From: Sycobia sp. Sy_11
Taxonomy: Eukaryota > Arthropoda > Insecta > Hymenoptera > Epichrysomallidae
Length of the DNA stretch: 64,000 bases
Reading direction: 5' to 3'
Assembly: GCA_018907035.1 (NCBI GenBank)
Contig: JACCIC010000063.1
Coordinates: forward strand, 1,621,001-1,685,000
The notes under the pieces are model-generated. The model was not told the origin of the DNA. It saw nothing but the letters and a program-made list of their open reading frames with translations, and did no database searches. Shown piece by piece: positions 25,201 to 37,124 of the stretch (the first letter of the stretch is position 1; each line of letters opens with the position of its first letter). A program made the translations under genes and the position numbers.

Positions 25201-25694
25201 AATTATGCATCCATATTCACGGCAGAAAGTATTGCCATTAACGAAGCACTGGATATAGCCATAGCGAATTCCAATCATAATATAATTGTGTTCACTGATT
25301 CATTAAGCGTACTGCAAAAATTAAAGCATTCTAAATTAAGTATTAAATGTAATAAATACATATATGAAATTAAAAAAAAATTATAGAATTCAATAAGATA
25401 TGTGCAAATAATAAAAAAATCCAATTAGTATGGATTCCAGCTCATGTAGGGATTAAAGGGAATGAGATAGCAGATCAATTAGCCAAAACCGCTACACTTG
25501 TAGAGCCATTAGAAAACATACGACTTCCTTTCTCTGACTTAAAACACATCTTTAAGACAAAAGCAATACAAAATACTGATAATAAACTTACTAGTATCGG
25601 ACTACAGAAAGGTCAAGAATATTTTGCATATTACCATAAAACTAGAAGTAAACATGGTTCTACAATTGTAATCTCTCCAGAGCCAACATTGTAA
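22236..25694 (+). pseudogene. Retrotransposon ORF2: endonuclease, reverse transcriptase, RNase H (two frameshifts, catalytic Asp lost)
   Basis: Endonuclease (22236-23303): NILFWNARS near residue 9, VETWL near 38, LLGDFNAHHTYW near 144, and SDHFPL with the catalytic-type His at 221. A one-base shift in the A/T-rich run at about 23290-23312 ends this frame, and the protein continues at 23368-25386. The reverse transcriptase there shows SSSPGMDGI, FRPICLSS, SAQSGFRKGQST, FLDISSAFDN (motif A), GVPQGGVLSPLLFN (motif B) and KAKYLG. Motif C reads Y-A-G-D at 24235-24246 where Y-A-D-D is expected, so one of the metal-binding aspartates is missing. RNase H follows with IYTDGSK, FTAESIA and VFTDSLS. A second one-base shift in an A run at about 25373-25381 leads to the last RNase H piece (IPAHVGIKGNEIADQLAKT) in another frame, ending at 25694. 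Apart from these lesions the frames are open, so the copy is not ancient. Confidence 0.88.
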
Positions 25695-25904
25695 CGATCA
25701 ATCGAAGTAGAGCCAATTAATAATTGCAGACCATTTTAATGTGGGTCTTGTAGAATTGCTACAAATGTTACATTGTAAAATCGACTGAATATTCAGCATT
25801 TAGCGTCGTGAAGAATTAACGAACTATTCTCTAAAACTGTCTATATCATTATTAATTGCAATACTTAAAAAATTTATTAAAGTTCTTTCTGGTCTTTGAA
25901 TTTT

Positions 25905-26602
25905 ACAGACAAAACATGAGACTTTACGTAAGTAGTTCGATACTTTGCATTCAGTGCACAATTCTACTCTGTAATACATGAAGACCTTGAGGTGAGATGA
26001 TCACGTCTATTCTCACGGAGTATCTCTAGATTGATTACATACTTGTTGTAAGAAACAGTTCCTATAGGAAATCTCTTATAAGTGAAAAAAAATTTAAACC
26101 TGCAGTCTACCGAAACTTGTATGTATGGTTTTTAGATATAGGCTCGTCTTTCTTAAGATTCTCACTTTTTTATTTTGTAATGGATGTCAATAAGTAAAGA
26201 GACACTTTATTAATATAATTAAATGCTTGAGCTTTATATATTATAATTTAATTTATATTATCCAATACTTTTTTCAATTTTACCTACATGTTTATTTCAG
26301 AGATGGTGAAATTGTGAGCTTGAATTGATACTAGTGAATGACTTTTGATACATTTGTATTATCTAATGTTTTTATTAATACATAGGTTCAAATTTTTATA
26401 AATGTAAGTTTCGAATTTTATTTATTTATATAAAGTTACTGTGGTATTTACAAGGCAGACCAATTATGACATGTTCTAATATTTATTATAGTCTAAAAAA
26501 TATACTATATATTTTTACTGATATAATAAATTTAAATTAATAATAAGATATTATATTTGTCATTTTTTCTTTTTATACAAATAAATGTACATCTATGTAT
26601 TG
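25905..26602. other. AT-rich intergenic DNA, no gene seen
   Basis: No supported feature between the retrotransposon tail and the CT tract. Confidence 0.5.
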
Positions 26603-26611
26603 ATCTCCCTC

Positions 26612-26662
<51 letters not shown>

Positions 26663-26669
26663 TTCTCTT
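26603..26669. repeat. (CT)n microsatellite
   Basis: A CT-dominated tract with a few TTT interruptions. Confidence 0.93.
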
Positions 26670-27480
26670 ACTCTTGTTTTGCGCGTACATGAACTCGAAG
26701 TGAGATTGGTCAATCAGAGCGAAGGTAGAGGCGGTTCGTTAGTCGATTGAGTTAACCCTCTGGTTCTCCGATGGTCAGCACTGATTAGAACAAACGTAGC
26801 AGCCTACGCGACTCGATTTCGTGAGGCGACCAATGGCCAAAGTGCACACACACACGCGCGCGAGCGCGCGCACACACACACAGACACAGATGCGCGCGCG
26901 CATATAGGACGTATTCAGGTTCTAAGTGCAAATACTGAAACATATCCCATTCTCTCTCATCTCTCTCCAAATGTTATTATTTCGATATGGTGTATCATTT
27001 ATTACATTTAAAAATATTCTATTTTATTTTGTATTTAATTAAGACTTATTAAACTACCAATATTTTTATCTATCGATCTTTTTTCCCCGCTCGTCCTGCT
27101 TGCTCCCCTTTCTATTAGCGACAGTTAGCGTTCTTTGTAACTTTGTGTTTCGTTTCACCAGCTGAGCTTCCGCGTACTGGGTTTAGGTGAATGATATAGT
27201 TGGATGAGTACGATGTTCGAACGTGATCGGAATGCAGTGCGTGCCATGAGCGACTGTTACGCTTGTAATTGACGCGATACATGCTGTGAGTTTGCGCTTG
27301 GTAAATTCGGCACATCGCCATATAGCCTACGGGACTGACTTGCATTTGCACTGCGCGTTGTCACTCGGACTTTGTCCGAAATGGAATAGCTCTGATTGCA
27401 GTGAGTCGTTGCACCGGATGTCTGGATTTTTCTATTTACACTTTTCTATTCCCCTTCATTTTCCGCTGCTCTAACTAAAG
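26670..27480. other. GC-richer unique block with CCAAT-type motifs and a CA/CG alternating tract
   Basis: Two inverted CCAAT-type motifs (GATTGGTCAATCAG near 26704 and GACCAATGG near 26828) flank the block's first part. Alternating CACACACG/CGCGAGCGCG lies at about 26847-26900. A complex, non-repetitive GC-richer stretch runs from 27100 to 27480, unlike the surrounding AT-rich DNA. Its open frames (up to 78 codons) are unrecognised. It could be a promoter region or an exon of an unknown non-coding transcript. Confidence 0.35.
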
Positions 27481-29620
27481 TTAGTTCTGCAAGTCGCGTT
27501 GACTTTTATCGAAATCAGAATTGAGAAATAAGGAGATAAATATTGATTTTTTTATTAAATATCGTGGAATATTAAAATAAAGATGTATGAAATAATGTTT
27601 TAACATGAACTTTATTTCAAACGATGAAAGAAAAGACGTTTGTTCAAACGAAAGGACAACGCAAGACTAACTACAGTACTCGAAATTGAAGACTCTGCAA
27701 GCCCTTGTGAGAAGCTTAAATCCTATCAGAAGAGATATTCAGATATCTCAACATTCAAATCATAAATCATTTGCCGCACAGTCCAGTAAAGACGCAGATC
27801 GTAATAAAACCAAGTGAACAAATCTGATTACATACTTTTTACGTTACTATCCAATATTTATTTTCAAGTATTTTTTGCTTTATTATTTTATAGAAGGCTA
27901 AAATAATCTAGCAGTAAATAAAAGGTTAACCAATTATCATCAAGTATAAGTATAAATAAAAGAGAAAACATCATTTGAAAAACGTCGACTTTCATTCTGT
28001 TTCACGTCTAGTTTTATGATGATTTTTCTGGATGAGATGTTCGATTTCTCCCATTACTATCAAAATCTATCAGGTTGCTTTGAAAAATCAGACCATACAA
28101 GCTTAATTTTTACAAATTTAAGTATAAAAATTAAATAGGAATCACTAGGCTGACTTGAAAGAGAATATAATCTATAACAAAAAATTATTTCCTGTTTAAG
28201 TAATAACAGTCTGTTAGTGTACGGCCAGACTCGTAATATAAAAACAATAAATGAACTAAAAAGATTCAAGACAATTTAGTTGAATATTTAAATAAACATA
28301 TCTCCTTCAAGTCAACATTCTGTTGCAAACGGGCCAAAAAAACCTTAAACTAGGCTTATCGCTACTCCTCTTTTTCGAAAGCCCTAGGTCGCTCTAAGCT
28401 GTCATATCGTTTTCGGGAAACACATTTATATGTCAGCTTCTGGAAGAAAAATTTTCTATGTTTTTACAAAGCAATTCTAAATTAATGGAATATATTTATC
28501 ATAATATATACTTTTACAGTTTTTTAGAAGCATAGATAAGTAAAGCTGACTGAATAAAATTATTTTTTAAAATGAATTAAATATATAATTAATTGTTAAT
28601 TAGATTATAATGAATATTTACTGATATTTACATTAATATTTTACTGATTTCAGTCATGATATTTAGTTTATTTTATGCGCAAAAAAACTCGATATTTTTG
28701 ATTTGCGTTCTTGCAATGTGAATGTTTATAATTCTATAAATTATGCTTAAAATAAACATTATACCAATGGAAAATATAGGTCATTTCACGACTATATTGA
28801 AGTTCACAAATTTTACTTTGGTTTCTTAAGCAGTCTCAAAAAATTACCATTCATTCAGTTGGATATATATTTGATGATTTCTTGATTTGATGTCACTCGT
28901 CTTAGATACGCTATTTTGAAACTCATAAATCTGTGAATGGAATCCAGTCAACGACCTCGAGACAAAATTCATTCCTTTCTACACTCGCATGAGGATAATC
29001 AAATAATTTATCCGAAAAATTAGGGTCTTGTCTCGTCAAGTGGGTCAGTTTGCTTTCGTTGTCTTGTTATTTCGTTTGCATTTTGAAGGAAAATTAGCCG
29101 AATGACGTCGCCAGTATTGTGCGAGCACATTTTGTTGCTAGATAGATTTAACCTTAAGACGCGTAGTAGAAATAAATATATGCAATATCTGATTCGGATG
29201 ATTCTAAATAATTCGGATGATAGATAATGTGACGATTTATGGAGGTTTACAATAGTTTACGATAATAATTATCCAGTATTTCAATTCGGAAATTTTATTT
29301 GGAAAAAAGAGCTCCGCTCGTATAGAACTTTTCTGCATTTTTACACTTTTACACGTGTCTGCTTGATATCGGACGGAAAAAACAGGTGAAAAATGTTAAT
29401 ATAAAGGTAGAAAATATTAATATTTTTAGTCTATGTGTCCTCCTTACAATATTCAAATATTAACCATAATTTCTGTATATAATAGATTTTAAATTTACAA
29501 ATAAATTAGCATTTTTGATAGAATTTAAATTGAAAGAATCATGGATTCATTCAGTACAGTTTTACGAAGAAAATTAAGTTAAAATGATGATTTAAATATA
29601 AGATAAAGTATAAGATATGA
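27481..29620. other. AT-rich DNA upstream of the protease gene, no gene seen
   Basis: No recognised coding sequence. A weak resemblance in 29100-29135 to the mariner 5' region at 43530 is not enough to call. Confidence 0.45.
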
Positions 29621-29629
29621 GAAATATAT

Positions 29630-29631
29630 AT

Positions 29632-29681
<50 letters not shown>
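29630..29681. repeat. (TA)n microsatellite
   Basis: A TA tract immediately upstream of the predicted protease promoter. Confidence 0.93.
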
Positions 29682-29684
<3 letters not shown>

Positions 29685-29690
<6 letters not shown>

Positions 29691-29735
29691 AGATTCTGCT
29701 TTGGAAAGTAAGCTTGTTTTGAAAAGGAACAGTTT
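29685..29735 (+). promoter_or_regulatory. Possible core promoter of the serine protease gene
   Basis: TATATAAG at 29685-29692 lies 77 bases before the predicted start codon at 29762. An initiator-like ACAGTTT lies near 29729. The TATA match adjoins a TA microsatellite, so it could be fortuitous. Confidence 0.25.
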
Positions 29736-29761
29736 ACAATTACGTGTAATTAAATATTATA

Positions 29762-29822
29762 ATGAAGTTTTTGAAGCGCTTAATTTTGGTCGTGTTAGAA
29801 TTTAATTTGTTAATAGATGTCT
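29762..29822 (+). CDS. Predicted exon 1 of serine protease (signal peptide)
   Basis: The frame from ATG 29762 encodes MKFLKRLILVVLEFNLLIDV: a basic N-terminus followed by a largely hydrophobic stretch, as in a secretion signal. It runs into a consensus donor, T|GTGAGT, at 29823. The exon leaves one base of a codon. Exon 2 begins at the acceptor after 33379 with exactly two bases needed to complete it, giving Ser. The phase match and donor support the join, but the signal has a Glu and an Asn in its core and the intron would be 3.56 kb. A different upstream exon remains possible. Confidence 0.45.
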
Positions 29823-30159
29823 GTGAGTATTGAAACTTAAGTTTTAGTGAAATTTTTTAAATTATAATTATTGCACACATAATAGGTAAATGGAAAAATA
29901 ATATAATTCTATTTCTACGTATGTTGCTATTTTTCAGCAATTTATTACGTTATTACCCAAAATATTTGTAGATAAGAATGATTTAATTATTCGTAGATAA
30001 TAATATTAAATTTTGTATTTTATATATTTTATATAACGTGTATTGTACTTTTTGAATTCTACGAGAGTAGTAACGCAGTAGATAGTATGAAATTTTTTTT
30101 CAATATTTATTCAAGGGTATTAGACGGTCAAAAATGACGAAGATGATTTTCTAAGATTT

Positions 30160-30235
30160 TGCCGATCAGAGCCTGATTTAGAACAGTGCGGGCCTATAGA
30201 CAAAAATGTGATGAGGCCTAGGTAAGAAAATCAGA
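30160..30235 (+). mobile_element. Possible hAT-type terminal fragment
   Basis: CAGAGCCTGATTTAGAAC followed by GCGGGCCTATAGAC and GAGGCCTAGG resembles the CAGGGCCGGATT...GGGCCC type of terminus common on insect hAT elements. The opposite terminus and an 8-bp target duplication were not found, so this is tentative. Confidence 0.25.
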
Positions 30236-30539
30236 ATTTATTAAAATTAAAAAGAAACTTGGTGGTGATAAAATATAAGTTGGTAGTAATAGAGTGGATA
30301 GTATTAGTTTTAAAAAATTTCTGTACTTATTTTTATAGTATTTTACTGGATTGGTTTTAATATTACGGTACGTGATTTCATCATAATATCAGTATTTAAC
30401 ATAATTGAGTCATTAAAGACTTTTTTTTTAATACGGTTACCGATAATCTCGTTTTCATTAATTATAAATCTAAAGAGGTTCATTGAAAAGTACTCATTAT
30501 ATATATATTTTTATACGATTTTTATAGTATATTCTTCAC

Positions 30540-30820
30540 GTAATTTATTATAAATAAATGATAATCTAGAATTACCATATTTGACAATCACAATTGGTAA
30601 TTTATATGGAATTACATGGTTCAATAATTGCTGACACAATAGTATTCGCGAATCTTTCAACTCCAACACTTGATAAAATTATCTGCCTTATAATCGACAT
30701 CTACATTACTTCTAGTCATTATTTGTTCGAGTAAACACAAAAATATTTCAAGGGACTGACGAAATTGTTTGGGGTAAGGCCATTGACATTCCATGTCAAC
30801 AATACGAATTGATTAAGTTT
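30540..30820 (-). pseudogene. Possible non-LTR endonuclease N-terminal relic
   Basis: On the minus strand, translation near 30800-30750 gives WNVNGLTPNNF, close to the first endonuclease motif of insect non-LTR elements (W-N-x-N-G-L). It is followed after stops by a weak SAIIxPCNSI segment. The rest is too decayed to follow. Chance similarity of a short motif cannot be excluded. Confidence 0.3.
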
Positions 30821-32540
30821 CTAATAAGAAAAGTTGCAATATGTCCTGAAGTTTCTAATTGGAAAACAAAATTTTTATATAGTCAACTAGTTTATAATCT
30901 ATTAAGAAGAATTTCTTAAAGTTATTTAACGTGAACAAAGTTTTATAAATAATGATTTCAGGAATTAAGCTCAGTGCTTCAAAAGGTGGTCTGTAATATA
31001 TTCAGTTACTGCTAATGGTTAATTTAGAAAGTATAATTACCTGTAATAAACCAAATGCGTAATGTAGTTCGATGGGTTTATTCGTAGAAGAATAGTTAAT
31101 TTCTATGAAATCAGTTATGAATCAGCGTTTTTCTTCAAAGGAAATTGTCTCGAGGTCTATTGCGAAGGTCATTCATGGTTAAAAATTCAATATAAAAATT
31201 TTCATAATAAAAGAAGAATAACCTTGATAATAAAAGAATAATAGCCTTGTATTGTAAAAAATAGACATTCAATCGGAAACAAATGTTAAAAACATGATAT
31301 TAATCCATTGAGATGATCTATTGATAAATAAAGATAACTTTTTTGCATTTTGCTAAATATTTTTATATTCCGAAAGGAATGAACGAAAGGTTTTGCATAT
31401 TCCGTATATTAAATAAATTATTACACTAAGTAATTAATATGTTTTTTTTTTTAATTTTGAGATAAAACCAACAAAGATAAATGCTTTATATAGGACATAA
31501 AAGAAGTGTAACTCTCTTTATAAGATTTCAAGAATGATTCTGAGTAATTAATCGTTAATAATGCTATCTAACCGCTAGATTTAAATACTAGTATTTCTAT
31601 CTATAGATATACAAATACATAATACGAACCCGTCACAGAATTATTGAGCTCAAGCGCTTCCAAGTAAGGTTGTCATAGTGGTGGCACCTCAAAACGGTTT
31701 CTCAACTAAAAGTTTGACATTAACCTAATTATTTAAAGAATTAATATGTAAAACGTCCATCTTTTTATTGAATAAGTTATTTGGTAAATATGTGCTTACT
31801 CTAGCTATTGCCTAAGTTCAATTTTGCTACGAACTGTTTATTCAAGTATGAAAATTTACTGGCATTTTAAGTCTAGAAGTTAAAGCACGTTCTGATTTTA
31901 CCGTCAGTACATTATTACTTTTTTTTTGTTGAAATTTACTTAAATTAAAATTACTTTTCGAATTACCTCATATTTAATATATAGATCATCATTAATTTTT
32001 TTAATTACATTTTCGTGGATTTAAACGTGCCGTACGATTTTAATACATCTAGTTTTAATTAAAATAATTATTAAAAAGAAACGATTATTTGATCAGAATA
32101 AACGGTTAAGGTTCATCCGAATTTTCTTGAAGCTTGAGAAAAAGAGCAAGTATAAATTTAATAACTGTAATAAACTAAACTTGTATTAATTGTTCAGAAT
32201 TTGCTAGAAAATGTACAATATTGTAAATTCAATAAAGGCAGTTCCGGTTAGATTCGTCTGTAGTCAACGATATAGTATTAAATAGATATATAATTCATTG
32301 TGGATTTACTGCACAGTTGGAAAACATAATATAAATATTGAATTTGATTATATAAATAATAAAAATAATATGATGACGTTTCGAATATAAAGAAGCAAAC
32401 CAGTCACGAGAAATGTACTTGTCAATTATTTTTGTTGCATTACGAGAAAAAACGTTTGTTCACAAGAACTAATCTAAACAGTTCAAATAGGAACTCTGAG
32501 AATTCTGTAGAAAATTACGAAATCTATAAAAATTATTTAA

Positions 32541-32680
32541 CTTTTAGACTGCCGGCATTATTGCCTTATAAATTGATATTTTTGATGTGCAAAATTTATA
32601 CATAAGAACACCTCATATCTCTAGAGTAGCTGTCAAGGTCACAGGTGGCTCATATATGAGCCATGTCGGCAGTCTAAAGA
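32541..32680. mobile_element. piggyBac-type MITE, 140 bp, with TTAA duplications
   Basis: TTAA stands on both sides (32537-32540 and 32681-32684). The ends are inverted: CTTTTAGACTGCCGGCAT and, reverse-complemented, TCTTTAGACTGCCGACAT. An internal palindrome GGCTCATATATGAGCC lies near the right end. TTAA duplication is the hallmark of piggyBac-type transposition. There is no coding capacity. Confidence 0.75.
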
Positions 32681-33379
32681 TTAAATATGCGAAGCATCGT
32701 GAAATATTATTTCGCAGAACATCGGAAAAACCAAGAGAAAAGTAAAGTAAAGCAAAGCCATGGGTGTGGAGAATCCTAAACATCTACAAGACAAACCCTA
32801 ATCAAACCAATCGGGCGCACTTTCTCATAGATGCAATGAAGTTACAGCGTCTTCCATACGTAGTATAGCTTTTTTTTTCTCTATTCGTTCTTGCTAATTA
32901 TTCAGGCAAGGTTTAAATAATCCAATAGTAAATATATTTATTGAATAAGCCGTTTGCTTCACAAACATTTAACATAAAGATAAAAGAAATATTCTAATTA
33001 CTTTTGTATTTTACAATGGTATGATGTTGCAAAGGAACCATATTGTTACAAATATATAAATAATAGTCATTAACAATACTTTAAATATTGTAACTACTTT
33101 CTGTAGAATTATAACCGAAGAGAAGAGCTTATTTATATAATGGAAAATTTCTATGTACTATAATGTCTTACAAAAGTCTTAGAAATACATGAAATTGTTA
33201 ATTTACAGTAAGTAGAAGAATGTACTCGTATATAGTCTTCTTCTTTGTTTAGGATAATTCAGAATCTTGTTTGAAATAAAATTTTCCACTTGACACCAAT
33301 TAGTAAACAAATTAAGTACCAAATATATAATTAACTCTGTAGTAATTAAGATAAAAGTTTTAAACGTATTTATTTACAG

Positions 33380-33723
33380 CTGTGAGTTTAAAGGCAGCTG
33401 GAATTGTGGGTGGAGATCCAGCTACCGAACATCAATTGACTTATCAAGTATCCGTATATATCGATTTCACAATTGGATGCGGTGGCGGAATAATGTCTGA
33501 CGATACAATAATGACAGCTGCCCATTGCTTTTTCGAAAAAGCAACTGAACAATTTACGACTGGCCCTATTGTAGTTGTTACGTCGGCCCTGGATTTAGAC
33601 AATGTTCATCCACCGTCGATTATTGCATATGTGATAAAAATTTATGTGCATCGTGCCTATATGCCTGTTAAACCACAATTGGCCGTACCATTTCGTGTAA
33701 TAGGAGATATAGCCATATTGAGG
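33380..33723 (+). CDS. Serine protease exon 2 (IVGG start, catalytic His and Asp)
   Basis: The acceptor is TTTATTTACAG|CT and the donor AGG|GTAAAT. The exon encodes the activation site IVGG, the C-G-G-G-I core with TAAHC (catalytic His), and GDIAILR (catalytic Asp) at its end. The next exon continues as LENGLGLG in the same phase, matching the family pattern D-I-A-L-L-R-L. Confidence 0.85.
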
Positions 33724-36563
33724 GTAAATAGTTCAAATTTATTTATGTTTTATAATAAATAAACTACAAATGATTATTTCACTATCTTACTTAATTGCTA
33801 AAACGATATACTTCGTATTCCTCAATATTTCTTAATCATTTAAATTACCATAAATTTTTCAAAGACGGGCCTACAAGTACATGTCAAAAAATTTTTTAAA
33901 CATGGACACACTTTTAATAAGCAACTTTTTTATTGAATAATAATAAGTAATAATTTCGAAACTTAGACGAATTGGTACTCATACATGTTTACATATACTT
34001 GACTATGTAAAAATTTATTTCAATACTTTCTTTTGTTTAAATTAGAAATATTTAGAAATAATAAAACTATAAGTTATTTTTTAAGCAGCACACATTTATA
34101 TGTAATTGATTGAGAAGTCTAATTAGGAAAACATTACATTTATATAAATAAACGCAATACATTGATTATATTGATAAATGTATTACATTAAAGAGAAGTT
34201 TCAAATGATAAGGAATTCGAATACACCATACTTGCTTTATTTTGTACAATCGTAGAAAGTAATTTTAAAGAGATTTCACAAATTTTTGATAGTTATATCT
34301 AGTATATTTACATTCTGAAATGTCATTTGTTTTCTGTCGTAAATAATATATTTTTTCTGATTTGATTAAGGAAAGAATCGTAGATGTACTATTACTAGAA
34401 GCATATATGTTATTTTTACAAAAGAGCGCATGATCTTAATGAGATTAAAACCATTTTTATATATTATTGAAAAATATTTTACTATACAATATATTTTTTT
34501 TTAATACCAAACATCTTTAGACATATAAGATCTGATTTTCAATTAATACACAAAATTCCCCGAGAAAGTCGTCGACAAACACCTGGACATCGTGTTCTAC
34601 CGTCCGAACACGACATTATGATCTGTAGTAGCTGGTAGTAACCGAGTGTATGGATGAATTAAAAGATGTTGCACTTCTTGCTGCACAGCGTTTTGTATTG
34701 TAAGTGCATTGATTTTCATCTTGAACCTTTTTGTATCTGCATACGCACAGACACTCGTGCCTCTTCTTTGTTTCCATCGAACTCTTCCCATTGACTTTCT
34801 TCGATCATGTTGATGATATGTTGGCCCTCTTTTAATCTCATTTTCATACCGAATAGCAGTTCATATGGCCATCTGCCTATTGAGCGCTGAAATGTACCGT
34901 TCAATGCGTGTTGCGCGCGCCGTAATTACTTGTATCAATTTTTTGTCTTCTATAGCAAATTTTGCGAAATCGCTTCAAAATATTTTCTTGTATCCGCTCG
35001 ATTGTTTTCCGTAAAGCAAAGTGTCCAACTTAATGCGCTTGTTTTATTATTTCATTTCGTATTGTTCTTGGTACTATGAGCTTTCGTTGTCATGGTTTTT
35101 CAAGAAGATGATTTCATTTTCAAGGCAATAATCTTCATATTCACCTTGCTCTAACAGTTTTCTGACTGCTTTCAAATGCTCGTCTTGCTTTTGTGCCATT
35201 TCTATTCTTAAAGCGTCGGCGTACTGCATTCGTTGCCCTGTTCGATGCTCGATTGTATAATCGAACATCTGTATATACATCACTGAGTGCGCAAGCCTCG
35301 GCCTCAAGTCCTCATTGTTGAGAGTCATTTGGAAGGCCGGACAATCAGTCACAATTTTAAAGCCAATTTCTTCCAAATATATTCGAAACTTTCCAATGCT
35401 CTCACAATTGCCAGAGCTTCAAGCTCGTAATTATGATACCTGCTTTCTGCTTCCGTTGTTTTCCTGCTCACATAATATACAGGATGCATTTTCCGATCCC
35501 CGGGATTTTTCTGGATCAGTAATGCAGCGTAGCCATTCTCCGATACATCCTGTATGCAGCTCAGTCTATCTCAAAGCATTGTATACCTGCAACACTGGTT
35601 CATTCGCGAGCATCTTTTTTAAAGCTATGAAAGCGCTGTCCTTTCTCTTTCCAAAAACGAATTTTTCATTCTTTTTTAGCAGCTCGCTGAGTCTTTTCGC
35701 TATTTGAGCATAGGCACCAATAAATTTTCGAAAGTATCTTGCCAGACCAACAAATCTCTGCATCTGCTTCGTGTTACTTAATGGAGGGTTAGTTCATCAT
35801 CAGCTTTATAACGTTCGCTGAGGAAGAGGATAGATTTTCATTCTCGATTATGTATCCTGAAAACTCCACTTTGCGCTGAAGGAATTGGCATTTTTTTCAA
35901 TTAAAATAGTGCCCGTACGTCTTTGCTTCGTCGAGTACCAGCTGTAACCGTTCAAGAACTTGCAACTCATTTTCTGCCATAATAAAAATATCGTCCAGGT
36001 ATAACACCACAATCTTTTCTTTTATAAGCTGCTCAAAGATCGTGACTATATATTCCTAAAAAATGACCGGAGAATTGCAGAAGTCAAACGGAGCTTTAAG
36101 CGGTATATATTGCCCCCCCCCCCAGCGTAACAAAGACGAAGTATTTTTAGTTTTTCTCCTCGAAGTCAACGTGGAAAAAACCATCCACTAGATCCAGGGT
36201 TGAGCGCACCTTTAATTTTCCGATAGTATCCACCGCATTTGCTATGATTGGCAATGGATAATGTTCCTTTCCACAAAGTCCCACATTCATCAATATTCTG
36301 CTCCGTCGGTCTCTTAAATCTTGTTTTTGAAGATAAACTATTCAAAAAAGATTAAATAGAAATTTTTACCAATATATGACTTAAATAATAATTAAATATG
36401 TCATTTCCATGTTACTGACCAGATTTGAAACAAAAACTATATCTTTTTTATAAAGAAACTTTATATTGAAATTGGCAATCATATAATTCTCTATAGTATA
36501 ATATCATACTGTTTATGAATGCTGAAGATTCCAATTATTATTAATCTAATTTGTATATTTCAG
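33724..36563 (+). other. Intron 2 of serine protease, invaded by a gypsy relic
   Basis: The donor is GTAAAT and the acceptor GTATATTTCAG. About 1.76 kb of the 2.84-kb intron (34560-36320) is a reverse-oriented Ty3/gypsy fragment. The remainder is AT-rich and featureless. Confidence 0.7.
34560..36320 (-). mobile_element. Ty3/gypsy polyprotein relic with deleted integrase core
   Basis: Reading on the minus strand from 36300 down are reverse transcriptase pieces including LDLVDGFFHVDFEEKN and the catalytic VVLYLDDIFI. Then come RNase H/connection pieces (RFVGLARYFRKFI, FKIVTDCPAFQMTLNNEDLR, FDYTIEHRTGQRMQYADALR). The start of integrase follows, with the H-x4-H zinc motif (QAH-VGHFALRKTIERIQENI). 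It then jumps to the integrase C-terminal region (NGTFQRSIGRWPYELLFGMK). The catalytic integrase core between these is missing, lost at about 34925-34960. Several in-frame stops and shifts are present and no LTRs were found, so this is a dead fragment. An 11-C run at 36113-36123 interrupts it. Confidence 0.85.
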
Positions 36564-36875
36564 TTAGAAAATGGTCTAGGCTTAGGCTCAAATCCGAGTA
36601 TAAGTGCATTAAATTTACCTAATGAACAATTGTCCTACGATACTGAAACTTTTATCATAGCTGGTTACGGTTGTGATAAATCTGACTATAAATACAATAC
36701 AACAATAAATGAATATCAATATGTAAAAACTGGTGGTGGTATATTACGATTTGCTATGGCTGATGCATTAGACAATGAACGCTGTAATGACTATGGTCAT
36801 AGTCCTGTTTATGCGTGCCATATTTGTGCCAGAATACGTCAAAGGAATCCAAATAAACCAGAAGGAACTTGCACG
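36564..36875 (+). CDS. Serine protease exon 3
   Basis: It encodes LENGLGLGSNPSISALNLP, then FIIAGYGC, then YACHICARI and PEGTC. These match the usual interdomain loop, the GWG-like turn with Cys136, and the Cys168/182/191 cluster. The donor ACG|GTAACC is phase 0. The family usually has Asp at position 189 for trypsins; the aligned residue here is Gly. Confidence 0.85.
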
Positions 36876-37124
36876 GTAACCAATTCAGAGAATAATTTCT
36901 TCTTTTTTTAAAATAAAATTATCAAAATTATTGAAAAATTACACTGTAAAATTTTCTGAAATTAAATTTTGATATGCTTCTTACTAAGTAAAAGTCTGAA
37001 AATTTGACTTAAATGCCTAGTACTTAAATACTAGTAGATCTAATCCATTGCTTTGGTGTAATTTTTCATGTTTTGAAATATATTTATCTTAATGACATTA
37101 TAAATTAAATTAAATATTTTTAAG

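Larger units (their letters stand above)
20700..25905 (+). mobile_element. Non-LTR retrotransposon (Jockey/I-like group), nearly complete
   Basis: Two adjacent reading frames in the same direction give the classic layout. ORF1 has a zinc knuckle. ORF2 has an apurinic-type endonuclease, a reverse transcriptase and an RNase H region. The presence of RNase H and a single CCHC knuckle favours an I-type or related clade over classical Jockey, but a tree would be needed. The 5' boundary is uncertain. The 3' end fades: after a stop at 25694, decayed sequence resembling the usual ORF2 C-terminus (CGSCRIATN, then RREELTNYSLKLSISLLIA in another frame) continues to about 25905 without a poly-A tail. Confidence 0.85.
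29823..33379 (+). other. Putative intron 1, AT-rich with transposon fragments
   Basis: Bounded by GTGAGT at the 5' side and TTTATTTACAG at the 3' side. It contains a hAT-terminus-like segment near 30166, a possible non-LTR endonuclease relic near 30540-30820 and the 140-bp TTAA-flanked MITE at 32541-32680. No other coding sequence is seen. Confidence 0.4.

Noticed and set aside
29100..29135. Mariner 5' end from a short match to GCCA(G/A)TA(T/C)TGTGCGAG
   Set aside because: The match is about 15 bases, with no terminal repeat or transposase nearby.
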